Below are positions 1 through 9,299 of a DNA stretch of 64,000 bases, in pieces. Below the pieces are notes generated by a model, which was not told where the DNA came from, did no database searches, and saw only the letters and a list, made by a program, of their open reading frames with translations. Each line of letters starts with the position of its first letter. Positions within the stretch are counted from its first letter, which is position 1. The position numbers and the translations under genes are program-made. This DNA is from an uncultured beta proteobacterium (GTDB lineage Bacteria; Pseudomonadota; Gammaproteobacteria; Burkholderiales; Burkholderiaceae_C), in NCBI GenBank assembly GCA_903960915.1, contig CAJCCO010000070.1, positions 1 to 64,000 on the forward strand. The letters run 5' to 3'.

Positions 1-1389
1 CTCGGGGAAATGCTGGCGCGCGTAAACCGGCAAGCTGCGCGGCGGCACAAAGGTGGCGCTGGTCGGGTTCCAGGAGCCTTGCGGCATGTGCACGCCACCG
101 GCATCGGCCACCGGGCCGTGAAACACCCAGTCAGGCAGCGGCGCATTGCACAGGGCTTTGCCGGCATCAATGTCTTCCTTGACCATGTGGGCCACGGTCA
201 GCCAGCCGGCTTCTTGCCACAGTTCAAACGGGCCTTGCTTCATGCCAAAGCCCCAGCGCAGACACAGGTCGACGTCGCGCGCATTGTCGGCAATGGCCGC
301 CAGGTGCACGGCGGCGTAGTGAAAGCTGTTGCGCAGAATGGCCCACAAAAACCGGCCTTGCGCGCCTTCGCTGTTGCGCAGCAGTTGCAGCCGCTCGGCC
401 GCAGGTTTTTTAAGCATGCGGGCGTAGACCTCGTCGGCCTTCTGCCCGCCGGGCACGTAGTCCTTGCTGGCTGGGTCAAAACGCAGCACCTCGCGGCCTA
501 CTTTCTTGTAGAAACCCGCCTTGGTTTTTTGCCCTAAATTACCCATCTCCAGCAGCGTCTTGAGCACCTCGGGCGTGGCAAAGCTGCCGTAGAACGGGTC
601 TGTGTCCAGGCTCAGGGTGTCTTGCAGCGTCTTGATGACGTGGGCCATGGTGTCCAGGCCCACCACGTCGGCGGTGCGAAAGGTGCCCGAGCTGGCGCGA
701 CCCATCTTTTTACCGGTCAGGTCGTCCACCACATCAAAACTCAGGCCATGGTTTTGCACCTCTTTCATGGTGGCCAGCATGCCAGCAATGCCAACCCGGT
801 TGGCAATGAAGTTGGGCGAGTCTTTGGCGCGCACCACGCCCTTGCCCAGCGCGCTGGTGACAAAGGTTTCCAGGTCGTCCAGGATGTGGGCGTCAGTGGT
901 GGGCGTGTTGATCAACTCCACCAGCGTCATGTAGCGCGGTGGGTTGAAGAAATGAATGCCGCAAAAGCGCGGCTTGAGCGCCTCTGGCAAGGCCGCGCTG
1001 AGCGCCGTGATGGACAGGCCCGAGGTGTTGGAGGCCAGGATGGTGTGCGCCGCCACATGCGGGGCAATGCGCGTGTAGAGATCGAGCTTCCAGTCCATGC
1101 GCTCGGCAATGGCCTCAATCACCAGGTCACAGTCTTTGAGCAAGTGCAGGTGCTCTTCGTAGTTCGCGGCCTGGATCAGCTCGGCATCTTGCGCCACGCC
1201 CAGGGGCGCAGGCTTGAGCTTTTTCAGGCCCTCAATGGCGCGTGTGACGATGCCGTTTTTCGGCCCCTCTTTGGCCGGCAGGTCAAACAGGATGACCGGC
1301 ACCCTGACGTTGACGAGGTGGGCTGCAATTTGCGCCCCCATGACGCCGGCACCGAGCACGGCTACTTTTTTGACATTGAAACGAGACAT
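1..1389 (-). CDS. 3-hydroxyacyl-CoA dehydrogenase (FadB/FadN type), C-terminus cut by window edge
   Basis: NAD-dependent oxidation of 3-hydroxyacyl-CoA in beta-oxidation. The 463 codons seen begin MSRFNVKKVAVLGAGVMG; the dinucleotide-binding GAGVMG is at residues 13-18 and the catalytic-type HFFNPP begins with His146. A second 3HCDH C-terminal domain follows. In this family in Comamonadaceae the chain is usually about 800 residues with a terminal enoyl-CoA hydratase domain, so the missing part probably carries that domain (inference). The ATG at 1389 is preceded by a good Shine-Dalgarno sequence (GGGAGAACAAG). It is the third gene of a minus-strand run behind the acyl-CoA dehydrogenase at 1965-3761, as in fadE-fadB-fadA type operons. 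Confidence 0.93.
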   Translation of the reverse strand, partial: MSRFNVKKVAVLGAGVMGAQIAAHLVNVRVPVILFDLPAKEGPKNGIVTRAIEGLKKLKPAPLGVAQDAELIQAANYEEHLHLLKDCDLVIEAIAERMDWKLDLYTRIAPHVAAHTILASNTSGLSITALSAALPEALKPRFCGIHFFNPPRYMTLVELINTPTTDAHILDDLETFVTSALGKGVVRAKDSPNFIANRVGIAGMLATMKEVQNHGLSFDVVDDLTGKKMGRASSGTFRTADVVGLDTMAHVIKTLQDTLSLDTDPFYGSFATPEVLKTLLEMGNLGQKTKAGFYKKVGREVLRFDPASKDYVPGGQKADEVYARMLKKPAAERLQLLRNSEGAQGRFLWAILRNSFHYAAVHLAAIADNARDVDLCLRWGFGMKQGPFELWQEAGWLTVAHMVKEDIDAGKALCNAPLPDWVFHGPVADAGGVHMPQGSWNPTSATFVPPRSLPVYARQHFPE

Positions 1390-1449
1390 CTTGTTCTCCC
1401 AAACACCAGACCAAACGCCAGACTCATCGCCGGCACCCCGAGCTACGCG

Positions 1450-1896
1450 TTATTGCGGCACACGCACCCAGGTTTGGGTGCGGCCCAGCATGGGCGTGCC
1501 CACGTAGCCGCGCACTTCGAGCTTCTTGCCGCCATCAACCGGCGTCAACCGCAGGCTGTAGTTGGTGCCGTTTTCAGGGTCCAAAATTTTCCCGTCTTCC
1601 CACACATCTTTGCCGTCCACCTTGGTGCCGCCACGGATGATTTCCATGCCAATCTTGGGTTTGCCTTTGCGGTCATCGCTGCACTTGTCGCAATTTGGTT
1701 CGGTGCTGGGCTTGGGGTCCAGGGCTTTTTCAACCACGCCAGACAAGCCTCCAGCAGCATTCAAGGCAATGCGAATCACGGCTTTGGGTTTGCCGGTGGC
1801 GTCGTCAATGCTGTGCCAGGCACCCAGGGGGCTCATCTGGGCCTGGGCATGGAGAGCGGCGGCCAGCAGGGTGGCGGTGAGAAGCAATTTTTTCAT
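1450..1896 (-). CDS. DUF2147 family secreted protein
   Basis: This 148-residue protein has a clear Sec signal peptide (MKKLLLTATLLAAALHAQA, cleavage about residue 19-20), so it should be periplasmic. The mature part matches the DUF2147 pattern: an N-terminal GAWHSIDD stretch, a CDKC pair around residue 70, and a C-terminal LEVRGYVG segment. The biochemical function of DUF2147 is not known. It sits between an acyl-CoA dehydrogenase and a 3-hydroxyacyl-CoA dehydrogenase on the same strand, with gaps of about 60-70 bp on each side, so co-transcription with beta-oxidation genes is likely. Confidence 0.85.
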   Translation of the reverse strand: MKKLLLTATLLAAALHAQAQMSPLGAWHSIDDATGKPKAVIRIALNAAGGLSGVVEKALDPKPSTEPNCDKCSDDRKGKPKIGMEIIRGGTKVDGKDVWEDGKILDPENGTNYSLRLTPVDGGKKLEVRGYVGTPMLGRTQTWVRVPQ

Positions 1897-1964
1897 GGTC
1901 GTCTTTCTAATCTAAAGGTCAATGAAATGATCAATGAGGGGGGCAAATGGGAAGGAGATGGCGA

Positions 1965-3761
1965 TCAGGCCAGGGCCGCGTCCGTGTCCATCAGTACCTT
2001 GGAGCCAGTGCGGGCGGTGCGCATCAGGGTTGCGGTTTCGGGGAACAGCTTGGCGAAGTAAAAGCGGGCGGTTTGCAGCTTGCCCTGGTAGAAACTGTCG
2101 GTATTGCCGGCGGCAATTTCACGCAGCGCCACTTGCGCCATGCGCGCCCAGAAGTAGCCAAACACCAGGTGGCCGGCCACGCGCAAATAGTCCACGGCAG
2201 CGGCGCCCACCTCGTCGGGGTTTTGAATGCCCTTGAAGCCGATCTCGGTGGTGAACTTGGTCATCTGGTCGCCCAGCACCGCAATCGGGGTGATGAACTC
2301 AGACATCTTCTCGTTGACGCCCTCTTCTTCCACCAACTGGGCAATGAGCTTGCCAAACTTGCGCAGCGTGGCGCCGTTGTTGCCCAAAATTTTGCGGCCC
2401 AGCAGGTCCAGCGACTGGATGGTGTTGGTGCCTTCGTAAATCATGTTGATGCGGGAATCGCGCACGTACTGCTCCATGCCCCACTCTTTGACGTAGCCGT
2501 GGCCGCCAAACACCTGCAGGCAGCCCGAGGTGGCGCTCCAGCCGTTGTCGGTGATGAAGGCTTTGACGATGGGCGTGAGCATGGCCAGCAGCTCGGAGGC
2601 GTCTTTGCGCACTTTCTCTTCGGGGTGGTTCAGCTCTTTTTCCAGCAACATGGAGCAGTAGCTGGTGAGCGCGCGGCCGCCTTCGGCGTAGGCCTTGGCG
2701 GTGAGCAGCATCTTGCGCACATCGGGGTGCACGATGATGGGGTCGGCCGCCAAGTGCTTGGCCTTGGTGCCCGAGAGCGAGCGCATCTGAATACGGTCTT
2801 TGGCATAGGCCAGCGCGTTTTGGTAGGCCACCTCGGTCAGGCCCAGCGACTGGTTGCCCACGCCTAGGCGCGCCGCGTTCATCATGACAAACATGCACTG
2901 CATGCCCTTGTTGGGCTGCCCCACCAGGGTGCCCACGGCGCCGTCAAGCACCATCTGGCAGGTGGCGCTGGCCTTGATGCCCATCTTGTGCTCCAGGCCG
3001 CCGCAGTAAATGCCGTTGCGCTCGCCCACAGCGCCATCGGCCTGCACCAGAAACTTGGGCACGATGAACAGGCTCACGCCCTTGATGCCGGGAGGCGCAT
3101 CTGGCAGGCGCGCCAGCACCAGGTGAATGATGTTGTGCGACATGTCGTGCTCGCCGGCGCTGATAAAAATCTTGTTGCCGGTGATTTTGTAAGTGCCGTC
3201 TGCCTGCGGCTCGGCCTTGGTGCGCATCAGCCCCAGGTCGGTGCCGCAATGGGGTTCGGTCAGGCACATGGTGCCGGTCCACTCGCCGCTGGTCATCTTG
3301 TGCAGGTAGGTGTCTTTTTGTGCGTCGGTGCCGTGCGCGTGCAGGGCGGCGTAGGCGCCATGCGTCAGGCCGGGGTACATGGTCCAGGCCTGGTTGGCGC
3401 TGTTGAGCATTTCATAAAACATTTGGTTCACCACCAGCGGCAGGCCTTGGCCGCCATAGGCGGGGTCGCAACCCAGGGCCGCCCAGCCGCCCTCAATGTA
3501 TTTGGCATAAGCCGCTGCAAAGCCGGCCGGTGTGGTGACCTCGTGGGTGCTGTTGTCCAACTGGCAGCCCTGTGCATCGCCGCTGATGTTGATGGGAAAA
3601 ATCACCTCGCTGGCAAATTTGCCACCTTCTTCCAACACGGCGTTGATGGTGTCCACATCCATGTCGGCATGTGCGGGCATGGCTTTGAGCTCGTCGGTGA
3701 CTTTGAGCAGTTCATGCATGACAAATTGCATGTCGCGCAGGGGCGGGGTGTAGTTAGGCAT
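1965..3761 (-). CDS. Acyl-CoA dehydrogenase, long form with C-terminal extension
   Basis: Flavoprotein that introduces the trans-2 double bond into acyl-CoA. At 598 residues it belongs to the long acyl-CoA dehydrogenases (N-terminal, middle and catalytic domains plus an AcCoA-dh-C extension), not the 380-residue type. MCLTEPHCGTDLG marks the flavin/substrate loop and NMIYEGTNTIQSLDL carries the presumed catalytic glutamate. The ATG at 3761 follows AGGAGCCACC, a strong ribosome-binding site. It precedes the DUF2147 and hydroxyacyl-CoA dehydrogenase genes, and the TetR gene upstream is a candidate regulator. Chain-length preference cannot be read from sequence. Confidence 0.95.
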   Translation of the reverse strand: MPNYTPPLRDMQFVMHELLKVTDELKAMPAHADMDVDTINAVLEEGGKFASEVIFPINISGDAQGCQLDNSTHEVTTPAGFAAAYAKYIEGGWAALGCDPAYGGQGLPLVVNQMFYEMLNSANQAWTMYPGLTHGAYAALHAHGTDAQKDTYLHKMTSGEWTGTMCLTEPHCGTDLGLMRTKAEPQADGTYKITGNKIFISAGEHDMSHNIIHLVLARLPDAPPGIKGVSLFIVPKFLVQADGAVGERNGIYCGGLEHKMGIKASATCQMVLDGAVGTLVGQPNKGMQCMFVMMNAARLGVGNQSLGLTEVAYQNALAYAKDRIQMRSLSGTKAKHLAADPIIVHPDVRKMLLTAKAYAEGGRALTSYCSMLLEKELNHPEEKVRKDASELLAMLTPIVKAFITDNGWSATSGCLQVFGGHGYVKEWGMEQYVRDSRINMIYEGTNTIQSLDLLGRKILGNNGATLRKFGKLIAQLVEEEGVNEKMSEFITPIAVLGDQMTKFTTEIGFKGIQNPDEVGAAAVDYLRVAGHLVFGYFWARMAQVALREIAAGNTDSFYQGKLQTARFYFAKLFPETATLMRTARTGSKVLMDTDAALA

Positions 3762-3830
3762 GGTGGCTCCTTGATGAATAGGGGGAATGCAGAATAAGAA
3801 TAGAAATAGAGAGAGGAAGGCCGTTGAGGT

Positions 3831-4511
3831 TCAGGCAACGCAGCTAAGGTTGCCGTAGCGTTTCAAAATATTTTCAAAGCCCTTGTTGGCGCGCTCTACC
3901 GCGCCGGGCAATTGCAAAAAGCGGGCTTCGTAGTGCAGCGCCAGAATCAGGCCGTGAATCTCAAAGGCCATTTGGACCTCGTCCGCGTCGCCCAGCAAAT
4001 GCCCTTCTTGCTTGGCCAGCACCACGGCGCGGTACAAGGCCGCCAACCAGGTCTTGACCGAGCTGGCCAGCGCGTCGCGCACCGGGCCGGGCCGGTCGTC
4101 AAACTCGACGGCGCCGCTGATGAAGATGCAGCCGGACTGAATTTCTTGCGCCACCAGGTTCATCCAGTGGGTGAACAAGGCGCGCACCCGGGGCAAACCG
4201 CGTGGCTCGTTCATGGCGGGGGTGAACACCTCTTCAGAAAATCGGGCGTAGTACTCGCGAATGACCGAGATTTGCAGCTCTTCACGCGAGCCAAAGTGGG
4301 CAAACACGCCCGACTTGCTCATCTGCGTGACCTCGGCCACGGCCCCAATGCTCAGCCCCTCCAGCCCAATTTGCGCCGCCAACCCCAGCGCCGCATCCAC
4401 AATGGCCTGCTTGGTTTGCTGCCCCTTATGCAAGCCCCGCATCGAAGCCGCACCCGAGCGCACTTCAGGGCGGGCAGGCGTGGCAATGGCGAATTCAGGT
4501 TGTTCAGACAT
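3831..4511 (-). CDS. TetR/AcrR family transcriptional regulator
   Basis: A 226-residue repressor-type protein. The N-terminal TetR helix-turn-helix is visible at about residues 29-75 (KQAIVDAALGLA, then the recognition helix region SKSGVFAHFGSREEL). The C-terminal ligand domain ends in LKRYG, as in several acyl-CoA-responsive members. I prefer the ATG at 4511 (MSEQPEF); an in-frame TTG lies 12 bases upstream. A near-perfect 22-bp inverted repeat at 4541-4562 lies 30 bases upstream of the start, consistent with autorepression. The acyl-CoA dehydrogenase gene downstream is a likely second target. The ligand is unknown. Confidence 0.9.
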   Translation of the reverse strand: MSEQPEFAIATPARPEVRSGAASMRGLHKGQQTKQAIVDAALGLAAQIGLEGLSIGAVAEVTQMSKSGVFAHFGSREELQISVIREYYARFSEEVFTPAMNEPRGLPRVRALFTHWMNLVAQEIQSGCIFISGAVEFDDRPGPVRDALASSVKTWLAALYRAVVLAKQEGHLLGDADEVQMAFEIHGLILALHYEARFLQLPGAVERANKGFENILKRYGNLSCVA

Positions 4512-4540
4512 GGGCAAGCGCAAAAATTAAGGCACGGGTT

Positions 4541-4562
4541 AAATAGAACGACCGTGCTATTT
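4541..4562. promoter_or_regulatory. Putative TetR operator (22-bp inverted repeat)
   Basis: Arms AAATAGAACG and CGTGCTATTT flank a 2-bp centre (AC). One arm matches the reverse complement of the other at 9 of 10 positions. It lies directly upstream of the TetR gene starting at 4511, the usual place for an autoregulatory operator. Confidence 0.6.
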
Positions 4563-4585
4563 TGCACCATTTTTATTTTTGGGCC

Positions 4586-4632
4586 CGGGAATGCGGGATT
4601 CCCGTGCCTCAGCCTGACAACAGCCCGTCAGG
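4586..4632. other. Two adjacent inverted repeats 3' of the FAH gene
   Basis: CGGGAAT/ATTCCCG (4586-4604, 5-nt loop) is followed by CCTGAC/GTCAGG (4613-4632, 8-nt loop), the latter overlapping the stop codon of the gene ending at 4628. Read on the minus strand neither is followed by a T-tract, so they are not convincing rho-independent terminators for that gene. They may slow exonucleases. Confidence 0.4.
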
Positions 4633-5479
4633 ACTTTTTGAATGGCACGACCACTTGGCGTTGCTCGCCCAGGCCTTCTATGCCTAAGGTCATGACGTCG
4701 CCTTTTTTCAGGTAGACGGGGGGCTGCATGCCCATGCCTACGCCGGGTGGGGTGCCGGTGGCGATGATGTCGCCGGGCATCAGGGTCATGAACTGGCTGA
4801 CGTAGCTGACGATTTTGGCCACATTGAAGACCATGGTTTTGGTGGAGCCGGTTTGCATGCGCTGGCCGTTCACGTCCAGCCAGAGGGCCAGTTTTTGCGG
4901 GTTGGGCACTTCGTCGCGTGTTACCAGCCAGGGGCCAATGGGGCCGAAGGTGTCGCAGCCCTTGCCCTTGTCCCAGGTGCCGCCACGGTGCAACTGGTAC
5001 TCGCGCTCGCTCAGGTCGTTGACGGTGCAATAGCCCGCCACATGGTTGAGCGCGTCTTTTTGCGACACGTGGCAGGCGCGCGTGCCAATGACCACGCCCA
5101 GCTCTACCTCCCAGTCGGACTTGATCGAGCCTTTGGGCAGCATCACCGGGTCGCTGGGGCCAGACAGGCAACTGATGGCTTTCATGAACACGATGGGCTC
5201 GGCGGGCAAGGGCATCTTGGCTTCGGCGGCGTGGTCGGCGTAGTTCAGGCCGATGGCGATGAACTTGCTGACGCCGCTGAGCGGCATGCCCAGGCGCGGC
5301 TTGCCGCGCACCAGCGGCAGGCGCTCGGGGTTGAGCTTACGCAGCTTGGCCAGCACGGCGTCGCTGAGCTGGGCCGGACTTATGTCGGGCACCACCGCGC
5401 TCAGGTCGCGCAGCAGGCCTAGCGCATCAATAAGACCGGGTTTTTCTTTGCCGGGCTGGCCGTAACGGACGAGTTTCAT
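4628..5479 (-). CDS. Fumarylacetoacetate hydrolase (FAH) family protein
   Basis: This 283-residue protein has the FAH/ureidoglycolate lyase/2-hydroxyhepta-diene-dioate isomerase fold. The segment AIGLNYADHAAEAKMP opens the conserved core. Metal ligands are provided by the EVELGVVIG stretch and the later Asp in the TFGPIGPWLVT region, and MTLMPGDIIATGTPPGVG is the signature near the C-terminus. Members cleave or decarboxylate 2-oxo or 2,4-dioxo acids; the substrate cannot be assigned here. A TetR gene follows on the same strand, separated by the hairpins at 4586-4632, and slmA precedes it. Confidence 0.88.
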   Translation of the reverse strand: MKLVRYGQPGKEKPGLIDALGLLRDLSAVVPDISPAQLSDAVLAKLRKLNPERLPLVRGKPRLGMPLSGVSKFIAIGLNYADHAAEAKMPLPAEPIVFMKAISCLSGPSDPVMLPKGSIKSDWEVELGVVIGTRACHVSQKDALNHVAGYCTVNDLSEREYQLHRGGTWDKGKGCDTFGPIGPWLVTRDEVPNPQKLALWLDVNGQRMQTGSTKTMVFNVAKIVSYVSQFMTLMPGDIIATGTPPGVGMGMQPPVYLKKGDVMTLGIEGLGEQRQVVVPFKKS

Positions 5480-5500
5480 GGGCTGACTTTCTTAAAAAAT

Positions 5501-6166
5501 TTAGAGCAGGTGCGACAAACTGGCTTCAAGTTGCTCGGACGGCAAGCGGCGAAAGCCGGAGCGTACAAAGCGCTGCAAGCGCCCGGCGATGAAGGCGGTG
5601 AGGATGGAGGCCTTAAGTTGCGCGTCCACGCTGGGGGTGCTGGAGCCGCTTAGGCCGGCACTGGCGCGCAGGCTTTGCTTGAGGGCGGCTTCTACTTTGT
5701 CAAAAAACTGGTTCATGCGCTGTTGCAGGCGCTCGTGCTCAAACACCAGCGCGTCACCCACCATGACGCGGGCCATGCCGGGGTTTTTCTCGGCAAACTG
5801 CACCAGCAGCATCACCACGCGGGCCGCCTGGCGGGTGCCGGCGGTGGGGTCTTGGGCGTCGGCGGCGGTTTCGCGCTCGACGATCTGGTTGATGAGCGAG
5901 AACACCGACTGTTCGATGAAATCAATCAGCCCTTCAAACATTTGCGCCTTGCTGGCAAAGTGGCGGTACAAGGCCGCCTCGCTGACATCAAGGCGCGCGG
6001 CCAGGGCGGCGGTGGTGATGCGCTCGGCTCCAGGCTGCTCCAGCATGGCAGCCAGCGCCTGCAGCACCTGCACCCGGCGCTCACCCGGCTTGGGCCGTTT
6101 GCGTACGGGCGGGGCGGTCGAAGGTATCGAAGTAGCAGAGGAGGAAGAAGCTGCGGCGTCAGACAT
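5501..6166 (-). CDS. slmA: Nucleoid occlusion factor SlmA
   Basis: A TetR-fold DNA-binding protein that blocks FtsZ ring assembly over the nucleoid. The core GERRVQVLQALAAMLE, then ALAARLDVSEAALYRHFASK, matches the SlmA DNA-binding domain closely. The segment IDFIEQSVFSLINQI and the terminal FVRSGFRRLPSE are also SlmA-like. It is 221 residues long, with a Ser/Ala/Pro-rich N-terminal 25 residues absent from the enteric protein. The neighbour upstream in transcription is argB (gap 33 bp), a pairing common in betaproteobacteria. Confidence 0.9.
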   Translation of the reverse strand: MSDAAASSSSATSIPSTAPPVRKRPKPGERRVQVLQALAAMLEQPGAERITTAALAARLDVSEAALYRHFASKAQMFEGLIDFIEQSVFSLINQIVERETAADAQDPTAGTRQAARVVMLLVQFAEKNPGMARVMVGDALVFEHERLQQRMNQFFDKVEAALKQSLRASAGLSGSSTPSVDAQLKASILTAFIAGRLQRFVRSGFRRLPSEQLEASLSHLL

Positions 6167-6199
6167 GGAAAATTCTCCGGAGGTCAGTGCGTCAGCGCA

Positions 6200-7102
6200 T
6201 CAATGCGAGCGGATCATGGTGCCAAAGGCCTGATCGGTCAGAATTTCTAGCAGCAACACGTGCGGCACGCGCCCATCAATAATGTGCACCGAATTCACGC
6301 CGCTCTTGGCTGCATCCAGGGCGCCGCTGATCTTGGGCAGCATGCCGCCGCTCAAGGTGCCATCGGCAAACAAGCCGTCAATCTGGCGCGCGGTGAGCTC
6401 GGTGAGCAGCTCGCCGGCCTTGTTGAGCACGCCGCTGATGTTGGTGAGCATCATCAGTTTTTCGGCCTGGAGCACGGTGGCCAGTTTGGCGGCCACCACG
6501 TCGGCGTTGATGTTGTAGCTCTCGTTGTTCTCGCCAAAGCCAATGGGGCTGATGACTGGAATAAAGGCATCGTCCTGCAAGGCTTTGACCACGCTGGGGT
6601 CTACGCTCACAATGTCGCCCACCTGGCCCACGTCGTGCACCACGCTGGGGTCTTGGCTGTCCACCAGCTTGAGTTTTTGCGCGCGAATCATGCCGCCGTC
6701 ACGCCCGGTCAGGCCCACGGCCTTGCCACCGGCCTGGTTGATCAGGCCCACAATGTCTTGCTGCACCTCGCCGCCCAGCACCCACTCCACCACCTCCATG
6801 GTTTCGGCGTCGGTCACGCGCATGCCCTGCACAAACTCGCCCTTCTTACCCAGGCGCTTGAGCGCGGTTTCAATCTGCGGGCCACCGCCGTGCACCACCA
6901 CCGGGTTGATACCCACCAGCTTCAACAGCACCACATCTTCGGCAAAGGCTTTTTGCAGCGCGGGGTCGGTCATGGCGTTGCCGCCGTATTTGATGACCAT
7001 GGTTTTGCCATGGAACTTGCGAATGTAGGGCAGCGCCTGCGCCAGTATTTGGGCCTGGTCGCGGGGGTCCAGCGTGCGGGGTGGGGTTGCAGAATCGGTC
7101 AT
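6200..7102 (-). CDS. argB: Acetylglutamate kinase
   Basis: ATP-dependent phosphorylation of N-acetyl-L-glutamate, the second step of arginine biosynthesis. The 300-residue length is typical. Visible motifs are [10 protein letters not shown] (about residues 35-44, catalytic Lys in the glycine-rich loop), VVHGGGPQI (about 69-77), [12 protein letters not shown] and the C-terminal [14 protein letters not shown]. The ATG at 7102 is well placed. Part of a minus-strand pair with slmA. The polysaccharide locus starts 80 bp upstream, so argB marks its boundary. Confidence 0.97.
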   Translation of the reverse strand: MTDSATPPRTLDPRDQAQILAQALPYIRKFHGKTMVIKYGGNAMTDPALQKAFAEDVVLLKLVGINPVVVHGGGPQIETALKRLGKKGEFVQGMRVTDAETMEVVEWVLGGEVQQDIVGLINQAGGKAVGLTGRDGGMIRAQKLKLVDSQDPSVVHDVGQVGDIVSVDPSVVKALQDDAFIPVISPIGFGENNESYNINADVVAAKLATVLQAEKLMMLTNISGVLNKAGELLTELTARQIDGLFADGTLSGGMLPKISGALDAAKSGVNSVHIIDGRVPHVLLLEILTDQAFGTMIRSH

Positions 7103-7182
7103 GGGGCTTCACTTGCGGCTCACCGGAGCCAATAGGCAAATTGTGCCGCATGTTGGCGACCGCACTTTGCCCTACCCACCGG

Positions 7183-9135
7183 TTAAAGCGTAGCCGTCTG
7201 CCCAGCTTGATAACCCTGCACGTGCTGCGCCAAAAAGCTCTTGATGGACGCCACATTACCGTTGCGGGCGTCCGCCTCAAAAGACTGCAGTTGGGCCTGC
7301 AATTGCGGCCAGGGCACAAAGGGCTCGTGTGCTTTCATGATGCGCGGGTGCGCGGTGCGCTCGGGGTTGTCGCCAATGAGCAGCTCTTCGTAGAGCTTTT
7401 CACCGGGGCGCAAGCCGGCAATGGCAATTTCAATGTCGCCGCCAGGGTTCTGGCCGTCTCGCACCGTCATACCGCTCAACGTAACAATGCGCCGCGCCAG
7501 GTCCATGATCTTGACCGGCTCACCCATGTCCAGCACAAACACATCACCCCCCACCGCCATGGCGCCGGCCTGCAGCACCAGTTGCGCCGCCTCAGGGATG
7601 GTCATGAAGTAGCGCGTGACTTCTTCGTGCGTCACGGTGAGCGGGCCACCAGCGGCCAACTGCTTGCGAAACAGGGGCACCACGCTGCCGCTGGAGTCCA
7701 GCACATTGCCAAACCGCACCATGGTGAAGCACGTGGCCGAAGGCTCGCTGGCCAAGGCCTGCAACACCAGCTCGGCCACCCGCTTGCTGGCGCCCATCAC
7801 GTTGGTGGGGCGCACCGCTTTGTCGGTAGACACCAGCACAAAACGGCTAACCCCGTGGGCTTGCGCAGCGCGCGCCATGTTGAGCGTACCAAACACGTTG
7901 TTGGTAATGCCCTCGCCGGGGTTGTCTTCGACCATGGGCACATGCTTGTAGGCCGCGGCGTGGTAGACGGTATCGGGCCGGTAGCTGTCGCACAAGGCCA
8001 GTAGCCTTGGGTAGTTGGCCACGCTGCCCAACAAGGGCACCAGCTCAACGGTTAAGCCGCTGGTGGCGCACACGCCTTGCAGTTCTTGGTGAATGCTGTA
8101 AAGCCCAAACTCGTTGTGGTCGAGCAGCAGCAACTGGCGCGGGCGCTGCAACAAAATTTGCCGCGTCAGCTCGCCGCCAATGCTGCCACCGGCACCGGTT
8201 ACCAGCACCACCTTGCCCGCCAGGTCGCGCGCCAACAGGGCGGCATCGGGCGGCACCGGGTCGCGCCCTAGCAGGTCTTCAACATCGAGCTCACGAATAT
8301 CTTGCACCGTGACCCGGCCGCTGGCCAGGTCGGAGAGACCCGGCAGGGTGCGAATGTGCACCGGCAGCTTACGCAGCTCGTCCAGAATTTGTTTGCGCCG
8401 CTCGCGGCTGGCGCTGGGCAGGGCCAGCAAAATGTCGGTCACGCCTTGTTGGGCCACCAGGCTGGGCACATCGGCCGCCCTGAACACCGGCACGCCATTG
8501 ATGGTGCGCCCGGTTTTACTACTGTCGTCGTCCACAAAGCCCAAGAGCGCAAATTGGTTAGACAGCGCCAAAGCAGCCGCTGTTTGCACCCCCGCAGTAC
8601 CGGCACCAAAGATCAACAAGCGGGCATCGGTGCTGCGGCGCGCCCCTTCCAGGTCGGCCAGCCAGAAACGGGCCAGCGCCCGGCTGCCGCCCACCAAGAA
8701 TAAGAATATCAAAGGCTGAATAACCCCCAGGCTGCGCGGCACGCCCGTCCAGGCTTGCCCCACCAAAATAGCCGTCAACAATACGCTGTAGAGCAGCACC
8801 GCCTGGCCGGTGGCATACAAAGCGGCCTGCCCGGTGTACCGAAAAATAGCGCGGTACAAACCGAACTTTAGAAAGATGGGAATAGACAACAAGGGCGCCA
8901 AGCCATACATCCACCACTGCGCGCCGGTAGGCACGTGGGGCGCATCCAGACGCAGAGTAAATGCCAGCCAGGTAGCCGCCAGCGCCATGACCAAGTCAAG
9001 CACCACCACAATGGCACTTTTAACGGGCCGTGCCCAGGCAATAACTTGGCTTTGCATGACTACCTTTTGTGCTTTTTTGACCGACAGCAACGCATTTTTA
9101 AAAGACGCAATTATTACCGAATTGAAATTATCCAT
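7183..9135 (-). CDS. Membrane-anchored nucleotide-sugar 4,6-dehydratase (CapD/WbpM/FlaA1 family)
   Basis: Converts a UDP-HexNAc to the 4-keto-6-deoxy sugar, the entry to QuiNAc-, FucNAc- or bacillosamine-type residues. The N-terminal quarter has hydrophobic membrane segments. A first Rossmann-like CoA-binding domain (LLIFGAGTAGVQ) follows, then the SDR domain with VLVTGAGGSIGGE, YHAAAYKHVPMVEDNP and VSTDKAVRPTNVMGASKR. The classic Tyr of SDRs is replaced by Met in this STDK...MGASK arrangement, which is usual for WbpM/CapD. The ATG at 9135 gives 650 residues. An internal ATG at 9057 (MQSQVIAW) has the better ribosome-binding site (AAAAGGTAGTC) and may be the true start. Followed by argB. Confidence 0.92.
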   Translation of the reverse strand: MDNFNSVIIASFKNALLSVKKAQKVVMQSQVIAWARPVKSAIVVVLDLVMALAATWLAFTLRLDAPHVPTGAQWWMYGLAPLLSIPIFLKFGLYRAIFRYTGQAALYATGQAVLLYSVLLTAILVGQAWTGVPRSLGVIQPLIFLFLVGGSRALARFWLADLEGARRSTDARLLIFGAGTAGVQTAAALALSNQFALLGFVDDDSSKTGRTINGVPVFRAADVPSLVAQQGVTDILLALPSASRERRKQILDELRKLPVHIRTLPGLSDLASGRVTVQDIRELDVEDLLGRDPVPPDAALLARDLAGKVVLVTGAGGSIGGELTRQILLQRPRQLLLLDHNEFGLYSIHQELQGVCATSGLTVELVPLLGSVANYPRLLALCDSYRPDTVYHAAAYKHVPMVEDNPGEGITNNVFGTLNMARAAQAHGVSRFVLVSTDKAVRPTNVMGASKRVAELVLQALASEPSATCFTMVRFGNVLDSSGSVVPLFRKQLAAGGPLTVTHEEVTRYFMTIPEAAQLVLQAGAMAVGGDVFVLDMGEPVKIMDLARRIVTLSGMTVRDGQNPGGDIEIAIAGLRPGEKLYEELLIGDNPERTAHPRIMKAHEPFVPWPQLQAQLQSFEADARNGNVASIKSFLAQHVQGYQAGQTATL

Positions 9136-9299
9136 AGTCAAAAGCCTATGGAATTAGGTGAGCAACTTAGCGGACGAATAGAAAGTTCATTTTATAAACC
9201 ATCAGCTATGAAACCATAGCCGCCCCATAAAATGCCGTTCAGTGTGACACGCCATCCCGGCGCAACACCTTGGCAAAAGTCAGCCACAAAATGTGAAGG

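Noticed and set aside
622-2061. Plus-strand open frame opposite the hydroxyacyl-CoA dehydrogenase and DUF2147 genes
   Set aside because: Its translation has no recognisable motif, and the minus strand encodes proteins with clear family signatures across the whole stretch.
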